DNA from: Gnetum montanum
Lineage: Eukaryota > Streptophyta > Gnetopsida > Gnetales > Gnetaceae
Assembly (NCBI GenBank): GCA_015680685.1
Contig: MNCI01005370.1
Location: forward strand, 211,545 to 275,544
DNA: 64,000 nucleotides
Direction: 5' to 3'
Shown here: one piece after another, positions 1 to 11,166 of the stretch
Position numbering within the stretch: position 1 is the stretch's first letter
How the letters are laid out: each line of letters opens with the position of its first letter
Made by a program: the position numbers and the translations under genes
Notes under the pieces: generated by a model
Database searches by the model: none
Seen by the model: only the letters and a program-made list of their open reading frames with translations
What the model was told of the DNA's origin: nothing

Positions 1-1383
1 CTACCACAGTCTTGCCTTGGAAAACTTTTTGGTGGCCAGATCTCTTGTTGGTTCTAGATTGCAGCAAGACCTGAGATGTCCTGATAACCCTTGATGGAAA
101 CTTCTTGAGCAAGAAACGGGGAATTCTCTGAAGAATCAGGCTCCATTATTGTTGTAACTTGCTTGCTACTGCCATTAATAACTTAAATTTCGGATCAACA
201 TCAGGATTGTATTGCGGCTGTGACAGAGGCAGTTGCAGCATAGCTTCTTGGATGGCCTAATACTCAAAAATTGTTGGTCAGAAAAAACAAAAAAAGAAGC
301 CTGATAACCGACAAAAGGGGCAATGATTTCAACATCCAATTTCAGTATAACAAACCAATAGAGTAGGTGTCATCATTCACACGTAGGAGCTGCGTGATTC
401 AAGTGGCTACATGCCACGATTCAATGTTGTTGCTTCCGTAGGCTCTACAAGGAGCCCAGAATCACGCAGAAGAGCGCTGAAGCAACGAATTATTTGTAAG
501 GGTTTTCATCTACAACTACATGAGGTAGCTCACTGGTGATATGATTTGATGCAAATTTTTGGCTTTTGTTTCTAAAATAATTCGAAACATCTTCCTCTGC
601 ATAGGTGCTCTCGGCAGAACAAATAAGAGAATGGATACCCCTTAATAACTCTCCAAACAGAATCCGTTCGAGAGGCATTTCTGATTGTGTTCGACAAACG
701 CTAATTAACAGATGTGCTAAAGCTGATGGTACACCAATAAAAAATGAAATCGCGCCCACGTTTTCACAGGAGGTTACCGTGTTGTAGGACTGCCATGGAG
801 GCGTGCTCACTAGCCACACCAGTGTTCAACATTGATTTTTGTTGGGGTATTCACATGACGACCTAGCACCAGAATGGTTGTCCAATCTTGCTGCTGCTAA
901 TGCAGGTCCCCATGCAGTCATTGGAACCCTAAACAAAATCCCTTGAGCACTCCTCCATTTACTATTTCATTTCTGCAGCTACTTCCATAACAGCCACATA
1001 TCTTACTTCAAATATAGCCATCTCCTAGTTTAACAGAGTAAGTGTCTCTACTTTTGGCCATTATATCCTTCACTTTTTCTCTTCTTTCCTGTGCCAAATT
1101 TTGCTCCAGAGACATGGAGATCCACTTTGATAAATTTAGATAACTAGAAAACATCTCATTAGTGGGTTTCATTCTGGTCATGACCTCCAAAGTAACCACC
1201 CCGAACCTGTAAACATCTCCTTTCGCTGATGCCCGTTCTCCAACAAAAGAAAACCAGTTAAAAAGCTATTAATGAGCACAATTTTCAGAATTCTAATGCT
1301 CTTGGTATTTTAGAGAATTGGTGATGATGCTGCATAAACATGACTTGGCTACTGTTCCATGAAATGGCCAAAATGTGCCAACA
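1..1383 (-). repeat. 3' LTR of family A element (partial)
   Basis: This segment matches 6026-7410 and 38796-40176 almost base for base along its whole length. Its right boundary is fixed by the shared terminal string ending gccaaca, followed by the polypurine tract. Its other end lies outside the window. It contains a copy of the receptor-kinase fragment at 1008-1241. Confidence 0.92.
1008..1241 (-). pseudogene. Receptor-like kinase fragment inside the LTR (copy 1)
   Basis: The minus-strand reading shows SAKGDVYRFGVVTLEVMTR followed by KPTNEMFSSYLNLSKW. This resembles kinase subdomain IX and the following stretch of plant LRR receptor kinases (a DVYSFG-like motif, then T-R-K-x-P-T-D-x-M-F and L-N-L-x-K-W). 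The catalytic loop, the ATP site and the C-terminal subdomains are absent, so it cannot be an active kinase. A TTTTCTTTTGTTGGAG tract just before the fragment could be an old intron 3' end. Identification rests on motif recognition; a database search would settle which receptor family it came from. Confidence 0.7.
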
Positions 1384-1398
1384 TTTCTGCCCCCTTTA
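1384..1398 (-). other. Polypurine tract of family A element
   Basis: On the minus strand AAAGGGGGCAGAAA lies directly before the LTR start TGTTGG, the expected position of the plus-strand primer. Confidence 0.8.
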
Positions 1399-1593
1399 AA
1401 AGGCTTAAAGAAATTTATACAAGCCTTATTTTTAAACTGAACTGTACTTGAAGCTTTTATTGAACCTTTTATAGCTGAAAAGATAAATATTTTTGGAGGA
1501 AATTTTCCATCAAACATAAGGTTTGGTGATATAAAAACCTCATTCCTTAAAAAAAACAACAAAATGTCCATTATCAAGTCCTTTATTCATGGA

Positions 1594-1947
1594 CTATTCT
1601 TGAGATGGAAAGAGAATGTTGAGGATTACTCTGGTAGAAATCCTCATATCTCTAACCTTCTCATAAGCAATCTCTCTATTATTTTTTGGCTTGCTGGAGC
1701 TTTCAACTTGATCTTCTTGAGCTTTTTCTTCAGTAATCCTCTCATCTTCTTTCTCAAATGAATTCTCATTTTCTTCCCACTTGGGTCCTTCTTCTTCTTC
1801 TTGGGACACAAAGGATTCTTCCCATGAATCTTCATTGATTGGCTCTTTCTCAGAACTATAATTTTCTTGGAGTGTACAAATTTTATTTTCAACACTTCCT
1901 TTTTCAACCATTTTACTTTGTCCATTTGAAGTAATGTTATCAATCAT
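1594..1947 (-). CDS. Small acidic ORF downstream of gag-pro, unrecognised
   Basis: This 117-codon ORF lies 42 bases after the gag-pro stop, in the space between gag-pro and the polypurine tract. The product is very acidic: glutamate-rich runs such as SQEEEEGPKWEENE dominate the middle, followed by a basic C-terminal third. No domain, signal peptide or membrane segment is visible. A shorter ORF overlaps it in another frame and looks like a shadow. It may be a leftover of the longer polyprotein of an autonomous relative or a low-complexity accessory product. Whether it is translated is unknown. Confidence 0.4.
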   Translation of the reverse strand: MIDNITSNGQSKMVEKGSVENKICTLQENYSSEKEPINEDSWEESFVSQEEEEGPKWEENENSFEKEDERITEEKAQEDQVESSSKPKNNREIAYEKVRDMRISTRVILNILFPSQE

Positions 1948-1989
1948 GAAAGGTTCACTATAGATGTATATCTTATTTGGTTCTCCTTT

Positions 1990-3960
1990 TCAAGGTAGCC
2001 ACATGTGAGAATAATCTGTTGATATGTAACCTGAGAAATTCTTGCTCCAACTTCTACTCAATAAGAGACTATGTGAATTTGGTATATCTTCCACTTGAAT
2101 AGTTACTTTACTTCTGATGCAAGGTTCAGAAGAAATTTCCAATAAAACATTTGGTAATTGACCCACAATCTTCACTCTACTTTTATCCACTTGAACAATC
2201 TTTTTATTTGATTTTTCAAGAATCAAACTGAGTTTCTTAGATATAGACAATGGTATTATAGTAGATGTAGCTCCAGAGTCAACCAAACAATTGTGTAAGT
2301 ATTTATCCTTTAATTTCATTGTTAAAAGAAAAGGAGGAGCTTCCTTATCATATGAGGTCTTTAATTTCTCATCATTGTTAGACACATAACTTAACTCTGA
2401 TTCTCTAACTCTCCTTTTACCTTTAATGAACTCTAAAGCCTTTCTTTGTTGACCTCCAATTTGAAACAACTGATAAAAGCTAATACTGGCTTTGACATGT
2501 TTAAGGTTTTCAATCAAATCATACTCTCCATCACCAATAAAGCTTGGTTTCTTTATCCATTTATTGAAAGACTGATTTGGAGTGCTTTGCTCTACTTGAT
2601 TATCTTTACCTTTATTCTTATCTCTTCTATTTGGCTCAAAAGCTTTTCTCTTAGTAGATGGATCAGTAATAACATTTGGGGGTCTAGAAGTAGTTAGTCT
2701 TTCCTTAGATCGAAGACTATATCCATTTTCCTCATTGTTATTACATTCTTCATCTGAAGACATATCTTCTTCAGAACTTGATAGAGAAGAAGTATCACTA
2801 GATCCATTGCTAGAAGATTTACTTGCATAGTGAACACTAGATAACTCATTATCAGATTCAATATCAAGAAAGTTGGACATAATAAGATCACTTTCATCCT
2901 CATCTTCTACTAACTTAGTGTCTTGATGTTTATGCTTTCTATTTTTCCTTTCTTCCTTGATATTAACTCTTGCCAATGCTTTTTCAAGCTTCACTATTTT
3001 GTTAGACATATCTCTCATTAATTGTCCTTTTTCAGATCCTACTCTTTCATGTTCTTGCTCTATCTTAACATGAGATGGACCTGGTAAAGCTTTAAATTGA
3101 GCAAAATCTTGCATAGGAATCATAACTCTTTCTTCTCTTTTTTGAATTGCAATATTTTCTTCAGGATTCAAGTTCAACTGTTTTTCTAACTGTATAGCTT
3201 CACTAAAGTAGTCATTTAGTGTAGTTAAGTTTGGAGTTCTCCTTAACCAAATTGAAATGTTGGGGTTGACAGCCTTAAGGTAAGTTTCCTTAAGCATTTC
3301 TTCTGATGGCCTATATTGCCTTTGAAAGAGTCCACAAATTCGTTGAAACTTAATGTTGAAATCTCTAATTGACTCTTTAACTCCTTGCTTAGCTTGTATC
3401 AGCCCACAGTATAGTTGTTGTTGATCTAATTGATTACCAAACTGGGCTAAGAAAAGATTCTTCATGTCATCCCAACTTGTAATACTATTACTTGGTAAGT
3501 TTGAATACCAAATCTGAGCCATATCCTTTAGATTTGATACAAACAACCTACAAGCTTGATCTTGATGTTGAATATTTGCATGAGCTAAAGCTAACTCAAA
3601 CATGTGAATATATTCTTCAGCTAAATAAGCTTTTCCAGGAATAAAAGGCTCAGGCAAATATTTGTAAACTACCTTAGGAATATCATTGTAATTTTGAAAT
3701 CCTAATGGTGTAACTCCTTGCCAAGGATTTGCCATCCTATTCCTTTGAAATGTTGAACTCTTAGACTTTCTAGATCTTCTCTTACGAATTGATAAACCAG
3801 AGATAATGGGTGATCTTCTTGATCTTCTAGTTTTCACTCCACTACTTGTTCCCAATTCAGAAACTTTCTTTTGTTCTTCTTCTGATGAAGAATCAGTCTT
3901 AGAATCTAGAATATCTTTTGAAACTTTGAAACTTTCCAAACTATGAAATTTCTTGGTCAT
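1990..3960 (-). CDS. Ty3-type Gag-protease polyprotein (no pol)
   Basis: This uninterrupted 656-codon ORF starts 118 bases after the 5' LTR. Residues about 75-290 form a retrotransposon Gag capsid domain (WYSNLPSNSITSWDDMKNLF and neighbouring helices). A charged linker, rich in Ser, Asp and Glu at about 350-430, follows. An aspartyl protease occupies about 545-656 with the active-site motif LVDSGATSTIIPL, and near the end an LLLSRSW...GYISTDYSHMWLP segment like the flap/C-end of plant Ty3 proteases. No CCHC zinc knuckle is present, which is unusual for Gag. The ORF ends right after protease and nothing like RT follows. It would assemble particles and process Gag but depend on another element for reverse transcription and integration. 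Confidence 0.9.
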   Translation of the reverse strand: MTKKFHSLESFKVSKDILDSKTDSSSEEEQKKVSELGTSSGVKTRRSRRSPIISGLSIRKRRSRKSKSSTFQRNRMANPWQGVTPLGFQNYNDIPKVVYKYLPEPFIPGKAYLAEEYIHMFELALAHANIQHQDQACRLFVSNLKDMAQIWYSNLPSNSITSWDDMKNLFLAQFGNQLDQQQLYCGLIQAKQGVKESIRDFNIKFQRICGLFQRQYRPSEEMLKETYLKAVNPNISIWLRRTPNLTTLNDYFSEAIQLEKQLNLNPEENIAIQKREERVMIPMQDFAQFKALPGPSHVKIEQEHERVGSEKGQLMRDMSNKIVKLEKALARVNIKEERKNRKHKHQDTKLVEDEDESDLIMSNFLDIESDNELSSVHYASKSSSNGSSDTSSLSSSEEDMSSDEECNNNEENGYSLRSKERLTTSRPPNVITDPSTKRKAFEPNRRDKNKGKDNQVEQSTPNQSFNKWIKKPSFIGDGEYDLIENLKHVKASISFYQLFQIGGQQRKALEFIKGKRRVRESELSYVSNNDEKLKTSYDKEAPPFLLTMKLKDKYLHNCLVDSGATSTIIPLSISKKLSLILEKSNKKIVQVDKSRVKIVGQLPNVLLEISSEPCIRSKVTIQVEDIPNSHSLLLSRSWSKNFSGYISTDYSHMWLP

Positions 3961-4053
3961 GAACTGAAAATAGTATCTAATTCTTAAGCCTTACAAATAA
4001 TTGTTGATGTACTAAAAGTATAAGGCTTATGAACCTAGAGGCTTAATTTTCAG

Positions 4054-4070
4054 CCCTCCTTCTAGCGCCA
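4054..4070 (-). other. Primer-binding-like site of family A element
   Basis: The minus-strand sequence TGGCGCTAGAAGGAGGG begins with the TGG expected opposite a tRNA CCA end. It lies seven bases inside the LTR border. I do not assign the tRNA. The seven-base offset is odd but the LTR end is independently fixed by the solo LTR duplication. Confidence 0.5.
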
Positions 4071-5344
4071 AAAGAACTGTTGGCGACCGTTTGGGACGCG
4101 ACCGCCAACGAGTGTCCTCGAACAGGATTTAGGTGCCTGCTGGTCTCTGGCAACACCAAGGCCCAGATACCTCCAAATAAACTCAGTAGTTAATGTGAGT
4201 ATGTGTGTGTGCTGTTGCGGCGTGCGGTTGTGAGAAATGTAACGATTGCGTTGTGTGTAAACTACAAATGACTTACTTTAAAGAGATTCAGCCAACTTTG
4301 CCAAGTACTGTGAGTTGTTGAAAATTTCCTATTTTGTTCAACTGCCTAGTCTACGCGGTCCTTATAATACCTACTTGTAACAAATAAAATTTTGCAAAAA
4401 CATTTGAGCACAACTCCGCAATCTACTCCTAATTTTCCCCAGAGAAAGAGATAGTTCCACAAGAAAACTAGAAATAGAGCAAGATTCGATGGAAATAAGC
4501 AGAAAAGAAAAGAAAGCAGATTTGTGTAGACCTCAAATATTTAAACAAGGTAAAATGACACGAGTAAACACTTCGCAATAAAGCTATCCCAAATTCAATA
4601 TCTACGAATTGTTCAAACTTCCAAGGCTCAAACAAGCAATATCTTCAAGACAATCCTACTATGCTACCAAAAATTGCTGCGTAAACTACCACGTACGAGA
4701 CTCCATTTTGACTAGATAATAGATGTCAACGATTGCATTCAAACAGAACCTTTAAAAGACTTGACAATTTCTGATTGAAATACCACGGGAATTCACTTTA
4801 AAGATAAAAAGAAGCTATTCTGGTCCCATCAAAATACCAAAGATTTTCTGAACCCTCTCGACTACTGAATTGTTCAACGGCGTGACTACAAACAGAGGCT
4901 CTCTTACAACAATCCCAATAGCAGTTCCTATACGTTGCACAATAACAAAATTTACTACTAAAATGCTCTTAAGGCTTTTAAACACAAGCGCTTCTATGGC
5001 AAAATTTTAACAGAAATTTTCTATCGGGCAACAAGAACAATAAGAGCAATCTAAAAATCCCAAAATTACTTGCCAAGGATGATACTATCTAAACCACTAG
5101 CTAAACAATTTAAACAAAATAAAAATAAAACATAACTCACAGGACTATGACAAAGAGGCTGAAATCTTTTCTTTAGCAAGCCATCTTACAAGCAATCGTT
5201 CACACTTTCTTCTTTACAAATGCTCTTCTCCCAAGACGCAAAGTGTGTCTCCAAGTGAGAGCCCAAGTGTGATCCCAATGTCTTCTCAAAAGTGTGATGT
5301 ATGAGACCCCAATTGTCTTTTTTTCCTCCTTGACCCTTGAAGCC

Positions 5345-5352
5345 TTTTTATA
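5345..5352 (-). promoter_or_regulatory. TATA box of family A LTR
   Basis: TATAAAAA on the minus strand, about 75 bases downstream of the reiterated CAAGTG motif array and followed by a purine-rich leader. It is the best TATA candidate in the LTR. The matching part of the solo LTR falls in an assembly gap. Confidence 0.6.
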
Positions 5353-5427
5353 GGGTTCAAAGGTAGGTAGGTAAGTTACAAAATATCTTGGGTGGTTTAA
5401 CCACCATAGAGACAAAAAAGCTGTGGG

Positions 5428-5633
5428 TGACAAGTGTCCTATTCAGTTGCCAAGTGTCTTCATTCAGTTGCCAAGTGTCTTCATTCAATTGCCAAGTGGT
5501 CACCATGGAGAAAAAAAAGTTGCAGTTGACAAGTGTCCCATTTAGTTGACAAGTGGCCATTGTGGAGACAAAAAGGCTATAGTTGACAAGTGGCCTTGGT
5601 GGTGGTTATAACCACCATTTCAATTGACAAGTG
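5428..5633 (-). repeat. Array of TTG(A/C)CAAGTG motifs in LTR U3
   Basis: Eight copies of TTGACAAGTG or TTGCCAAGTG (one degenerate) start at 5428, 5447, 5468, 5489, 5526, 5546, 5583 and 5624. Those at 5447-5498 are a 21-bp tandem repeat. The solo LTR has the same array at 38228-38410 with one fewer 21-bp unit. CAAGTG/CACTTG fits the E-box consensus CANNTG; a regulatory role is inferred from its place upstream of the TATA box. Confidence 0.75.
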
Positions 5634-7034
5634 TTCAATTCACATGGAACTTTGAACAATTGTTGCACAAATTCCCCTTTTAAATCATAAAATATTTTAT
5701 TATTATTTTTTACATTATAGTAGTAGGGATGATAACCATGGAGTTGATGCATACATGAATGGGTTAATATATGAATATATATGTAAGTGTGAACAACTGA
5801 ATGCATAAATGGAGTTGCGCTCTCATGCTTTCAACACAAAGCGAGTGTTACATTATGTAGATAATATATAATTTAATTATAGTTTAACCATGTAGATAAT
5901 ATACAATTTATAGTGTCAACATATAGCATTGCTTGCCATTATGTAATTTGTGTGATGGTTATCGCAATTCACGTTCAGCATGAAGACGCCATTGGTGAGT
6001 CTAGGTTCCTGCTTTTTCTTTTCTGCTACCACAGTCTTGCCTTGGAAAACTTTTTGGTGGCCAAATCTCTTGTTGGTTCTAGATTACAGCAAGACCTGAG
6101 ATGTCCTGATAACCCTTGATGGAAACTTCTTGAGCAAGAAACGGGGAATTCTCCGAAGAATCAGGCTCCATTATTGTTGTAACTTGCTTGCTGCCGCCGT
6201 CAATAACTTGAATTTTGGATCAACATCATGATTGTGTTGTAGCTGTGATGGAGGCAATTGCAGCGTAGCTTCTTGGATGGCCCAATACTCAAAAATTGTT
6301 GATCAGAAAAAACAACAAAAGAAGCCTGATAACTGACAAAAGGGGCAATGATTTCAACATCCAATTTCAGTATAACAAACCAATAGAGTAGGTGTCAGCA
6401 TTCACACGTAGGAGCCGCGTGATTCAAGTGGCTACATGCCATGATTCAATACTGTTGCTTCTGTAGGCTCTGCAAGGAGCCCAAAATCGCCCAGATAAGA
6501 GCACTAAAGTAGCAAATGATTTGTAACGGTTTTCATCTGCAACTACACAAGGTAGCTCACTAGCGACATGATTTGATACAACTCTTTGGCTTCTATTTCT
6601 GGAATAATTTAAAACATCTTCCTCTACATAGGTGCTCTCGGCAGAACAAATAAGAGAATGGATACCCCTTAATAACTCTCCAGACAGAATCCGTTCTGCA
6701 GGTCTTTCTGATTGTGTTCGACAAACGCTAATTAACAGATGTGCTAAAGCCAATGGTACACCAATAAAAAATGAAATCGTGCCCATGTTTTCGTAGGCGA
6801 TTACCATGCTGTAGGACTGCCATGGAGGCGTGCTCACTAGCCATGCCAGCATTCAACATTGATTTTTGTTGGGGTAGTCGCAGGACGACCTAGCACCAGA
6901 ATGGTTGTCCAATCCTGCCACTGCTAATGCAAGTCCCCATGCAGTTGTTGGAACCCGAAACAAAATCCCTTGAGCACTTCTCCATTTACTATTGCATTTC
7001 TGCAACTACTTCCGTAACAGCCACATATCTTAGT

Positions 7035-7268
7035 TCAAATATAGCCATCTCCTAGTTTAACAGAGTAAGTGTCTCTACTTTTGGCCATTATATCCTTCAC
7101 TTTTTCTCTTCTTTCCTGTGCCAAATTTTGCTCCAGAGACATGAAGATCCACTTTGATAAATTTAGATAACCAGAAAACATCTCATCAGTGGGTTTCATT
7201 CTGGTCATGACCTCCAAAGTAACCACCCCGAACCTATAAACATCTCCTTTCGCTGATACCCATTCTCC
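7035..7268 (-). pseudogene. Receptor-like kinase fragment inside the LTR (copy 2)
   Basis: The same fragment as at 1008-1241, here reading WVSAKGDVYRFGVV, then TRMKPTDEMFSGYLNLSKW, then a charged tail ending GDGYI and a stop. KPTDEMF is closer to the usual receptor-kinase wording than the KPTNEMF of copy 1. The reading frame is open over about 78 codons in all three copies. It lies near the 5' end of the LTR, upstream of the TATA box, so it would not be in the element's own transcript from this LTR. Confidence 0.72.
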
Positions 7269-7549
7269 AACAAAAGAAAACCAGTTAAAAAGCTATTAAT
7301 GAGCACAATTTTCAGAATTCTACTACTCCTGGTATTTTAGAGAATTGGTGATGATGCTGTATAAACATGACTTGGCTACTGTTCCATGAAATGGCCAAAA
7401 TGTGCCAACATTGGCTCACCCCATTCAATATGTGGTAGACATTGAGCAACCACCTAGCCTAGTGTAACCACAACGACAGTCTCTTAGACTACAGCACCAA
7501 TCACTCAAACACATGACATTTGATGATGAATAATACAACTTTTTATGCA

Positions 7550-10160
7550 TAAAGATTTAGGAAAGCCTACCATTGGACCACCAGGAAATGGAAGAAAAGC
7601 ATAGTTTCGATATTATCCACCAAAACGAAAGGAAGTGCCTTCCCACCCCTGACGTGGTTGTACCACTCACTAAAACTTTCAAATGGATTTTAGACCAACA
7701 TGTCAAGATGAGTGGGCCAAAAAAGTAGCACTCGAAATCCAACTATGATGAACCCCTAGAAGATGGGTAGGAGGAGTTTGTATCCTATTACAATGGTGGC
7801 ATCCTACTCTATGTCTCAGCCCCATAGTCTACCTCTATATTCCTACTACACTAGTCGCAGTCTTTTTCCTTCTTTGAGGCAGCTGTGATGCTTTTGTATC
7901 CTAAAAATTCACCAATGGTAGATAGCCACTAGGTCCTATCTACGCAATAGAATGCAAGACCTTCTACCCCTTTTTCCAATTCATTTCCTCGTAGTATATT
8001 CAACCTTCACAGCCAGTGTCTATGACACGAACATTGCCATATGTGCACACCATGTGCATATTGTAGTCACAAATGAGTCACATTTCCATTACCCCAGCCA
8101 TATTAGTCCCACCACCAACAATAGCTCCAACCTCAACTGTGTGGTGGGTAGGAACACCTTTACCCATTGTTCAATTTTCCCATGTGCCAAAGCACATGCA
8201 ACAGCAAATGTACCAAGCATCAAATGTGGTGGCACAACCCACTACATGGTTATGAGCCACTCCAATGACACCACCCACGGCATAGCTGATGTAACCCTCT
8301 ACAACACCCCTAAGTCTAAACCAAGTATTCTAGCTTGTCCAAACACTCATAGAGGAGGTCAAGTGGCTTAAAGTAGCCAACTCGAAGATAGTCCATGTAA
8401 TGGACTTCTATTAAGATGATCCCATTAGCCCTATAGTCCCTTTGCTAACACTGCCTCCTAGGATCTAACTTTCCCAATTCATGAAATACAGTGGTAAGGA
8501 TGATCCAAATGCTCATTTAGTTACTCTCTGTTCTGAGTGCTTACAACTACAAACATGGCCGCATGCGATTATCCATGTCTCTGATTGACAAAGCTTTAGA
8601 TTGGTATCGTGCACTTCCTTGAGCATCCATTTCAACTCTGGAGGAGTTGCTAAGCCGATTTGTAACCTGCTTCAAGTACAACTTGAAGCTAGAAGCCATG
8701 CTAGACCAACTCCTGAACATTAAGTAAGGAGCACTGGAGCCAGTGCAAAAATTTATACAATGTTGAAGCATCTCCTTAAACAAGATTTGTGAGCCAATCA
8801 CTGAAACCCATCTGCTGGCCATTTTTAAGGATGTAGTAAATGATTTTATTAAATCTAAGTTATAATATTTAGCCCCACATTCCCTTAGCCAAGCTTTTGC
8901 TCAAACAAAGAGCATATAGGACACGGCAGAGGCCAGTAAGAACCTAGCTTACATAGCCTACAAGAATGCACATGCAAAGAGAGACAAGAAAAAGAGAAAA
9001 ATGATGACAGCCATTATGGCAACTCAAGCTGATGAAGCCAAGCCCAACAACAACAAGCAAGTGACTAAGGCACCTAAGGCCTTGACCAACAAAAATAAAA
9101 CATTGAGTTTTGGCAACATGGGAACCAACCAACCCACATCATCAGTAGCCATAGGACAAGCTCCACCAAGGAAAAACTTTGAGTGCAAGGATTGTTCAAA
9201 ATACATCCCTTTGTTGATCAAGTTATTAGAGCTTTTGGACTAACTACTAAGTGCTGGGCACATTTAGCATAAGCAAATGTCAAAGGATGCACAAAAGTTC
9301 CACAAGAGGTACTATGAGGGCCTTCAAAACCCTTTTGCAGTTATGCCCAATGAGCCTTCAATATCCAAAAATTTGAGACTGGACCAATTCTACAACTACC
9401 ATTAGTTGCATGGCCATGACATGGATTACTACCTAGCACTAAAGGATGATATCCAATGCATGATAAATCAAGGCAAGCTAGTCCTTGATGAAAGTAATCC
9501 TATTTGACCAGAAAACCAATCCATGAAAGTTTATAAGGATCCATTGAACACTAGCTGTGTAGGATATATCATTAATGCTATCAACATTAATGATGATGTA
9601 GAGCCAACACATGAACTGTTTGTGATCTGTGTGCCCTCTAGTGACATTGGGGCCTCAACATCAACTAGGCCACAGGACCCTTTCATCATCAAGGCACCAC
9701 CTCAGGCATCTATGACACCCTTCATGGTTAGGGCCCTGTAGCACATTATGACAATAACGACCTAGACACCTTTTGTCATAAGGGAACCAAAACATGCAAA
9801 TCCCCCATCTACTTAGGGTCTAATGGTGGGGACTCCATTACAACTTGCTTGCCTGAAGAGATGTGATGAGCATCTAGTAGATAAGATGGCTAGGGAATGC
9901 ATAGAGCTAGGTCCTCCTAAGCCTACCCCCTTGTCAGTTGTTCCCATGGCCTCATCATCTAAGGCCACAAACGTAGATAAGCACATACAATAAGCAACCA
10001 CCAAGGCTCAAAAGCCTATTGCCCAACCAAAATCCAAGTCTCCTCTTTGAGAAGTCCATCTCTTAGGATGCATGGAGGAAATAAAAACCACCAAATAAGT
10101 TGACAGTGGAAAATATTTTCTAGATGCACTCACACAAGTCAATCAGGCTCTAACACAAAA
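7550..10160 (+). pseudogene. Tat-type Ty3 gag, decayed
   Basis: The plus strand can be followed across many stops and frame changes. A proline- and threonine-rich N-terminal part is visible at about 8073-8255. A Gag capsid core follows at about 8480-8870, with SGKDDPNAHLVTLC, DKALDWYRALP and LEELLSRFV. A lysine-rich stretch lies at 9001-9240. A HGHDMDYYLALKDDIQCMIN segment at about 9410-9475 is the Y-x-x-H-x-HG-H-x-T-x-x-C-x-x-L-K motif of Tat-lineage Gag with key residues lost. Several stops are single-base changes of Trp or Gln codons. Nothing here can be functional. Confidence 0.8.
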
Positions 10161-10164
10161 GAAT

Positions 10165-11050
10165 AAAACTTTGAGCTTGTATGATTTAATTATGACCTCC
10201 CCCATGCATCGTGAGGCTTTGGTTCACATGTTGGCATCCATTTCTATTAAGGAAGACATGCCAACAAAGGAAAAGGCTATTCAAACTGTAATGCTCCCAT
10301 TTGCAACCGAAGAACCAAGGTTAATACTCTTAAACTTTCATGATGAAGCAATCAACATTGACCCTGAGAAGGGTCAAGTAACCATTGCACCCATGTCCAT
10401 AACAATTCCCATGGGTTAGTACAAGATACGAAGGGTGTACGTAGATGACTGGGTAGCACCCAACATTATCCCATTCCCCGTTGTTGACAAGTTGGGCTTG
10501 GTGGATCAAATTAGGCCAACAAAAATGACCTATTTAAAATCCTTTTATGGAGTACATGTGGTTGTCAAGGGGATGGCCATGATTGATTTCATGGTAGGGG
10601 AGCAATTCCCCACTAACACAGAATTTATAGTGCTTGAAGAGATGCCTAGATTTAACCTAATCTTAGGGAGGTCCTAGTTAGCCTAGCTATGGGCTGTTTC
10701 TTCACCAATCCACCAAGAAATCCACTTGCCTTATGAGGGTGGGAACTGGTAATCTTTAGTGACAATGTAGCCCCTCTAGCCACTAACAACATAGATACTA
10801 AACAAGGATCATAGGTGGAAATCTCAGAGGATATACCACCTATTTACAAAGAAAGTTACTATTGTTCAGCCAATGACAAGTAGCCAAATAAGATGAGTGA
10901 CCTCCATGAGGAACCTCTATGGGTAGAATTGCCCTTTTTTGCTATAGATGATAGCCTAGGGAAGTAACACCTGGTACCTTATAGGCCTTACATACCACCT
11001 AACCCACATCGGGTTAGAAAAAATCTATGTGATTAGGGCATGTCCCTAAC
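10165..11050 (+). pseudogene. Tat-type protease region, decayed
   Basis: The reading includes an RRVYVDDWVAPNIIPF stretch (in place of a D-G-A/S active site), an internal VVKGMAMIDFMV, and NLILGRS just before a stop, matching the layout of a retropepsin domain. The same order (MHVDDKVMTNIIP, VVKGFISLDFVVG, FNLILGRPWLAQLWAM) is found on the minus strand at 41030-40640, which confirms the family. The tail with EEPLWVELPF and a proline-rich PYIPPNPHR segment also has a counterpart there. The active-site Asp context and several stops make it inactive. Confidence 0.75.
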
Positions 11051-11166
11051 TTACTTACCTGCCTAACTTGTCTCTAACCCTTTTACCTCTATAGTTTCAG
11101 TTTGCATTATGTTTGCATCTTGCATCTAGTTATGATTTCATTTAGATTTCTACTTAAAAAAAAACA

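Larger units (their letters stand above)
1..7410 (-). mobile_element. Family A LTR retrotransposon, gag-pro only, 3' LTR cut by window edge
   Basis: Reading on the minus strand, the order is 5' LTR (7410-4078), primer-binding-like site, Gag-protease ORF (3960-1990), a small acidic ORF, polypurine tract and 3' LTR (1383 to beyond position 1). The LTRs begin TGTTGGCACA and end in CAACA. The internal part is only about 2.7 kb and has no reverse transcriptase, RNase H or integrase, so the element looks non-autonomous. The two LTRs differ by roughly several percent by eye, so the insertion is not recent, yet the Gag-protease ORF is still open. The target-site duplication cannot be tested because the other end lies outside the window. 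Confidence 0.9.
4078..7410 (-). repeat. 5' LTR of family A element (3.3 kb)
   Basis: The termini are TGTTGG...CAACA on both strands. The end coordinates agree with the solo copy at 37159-40176, which carries a duplication exactly at the same ends. In transcription order (minus strand) it holds the kinase fragment, an AT-rich stretch, an array of TTGACAAGTG-like motifs, a TATA box at 5352-5345, and about 1.27 kb of R/U5. That is unusually long for R/U5. Confidence 0.93.

Noticed and set aside
490-819. Minus-strand ORF inside family A LTR (and longer versions at 6424-6852)
   Set aside because: Read in three LTR copies but with different stops and lengths, and no domain recognised. I keep only the kinase fragment as supported.
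1644-1943. Lysine-rich minus-strand ORF overlapping the acidic ORF
   Set aside because: It is the alternative frame of a GAA/AAG-rich stretch, so a shadow.
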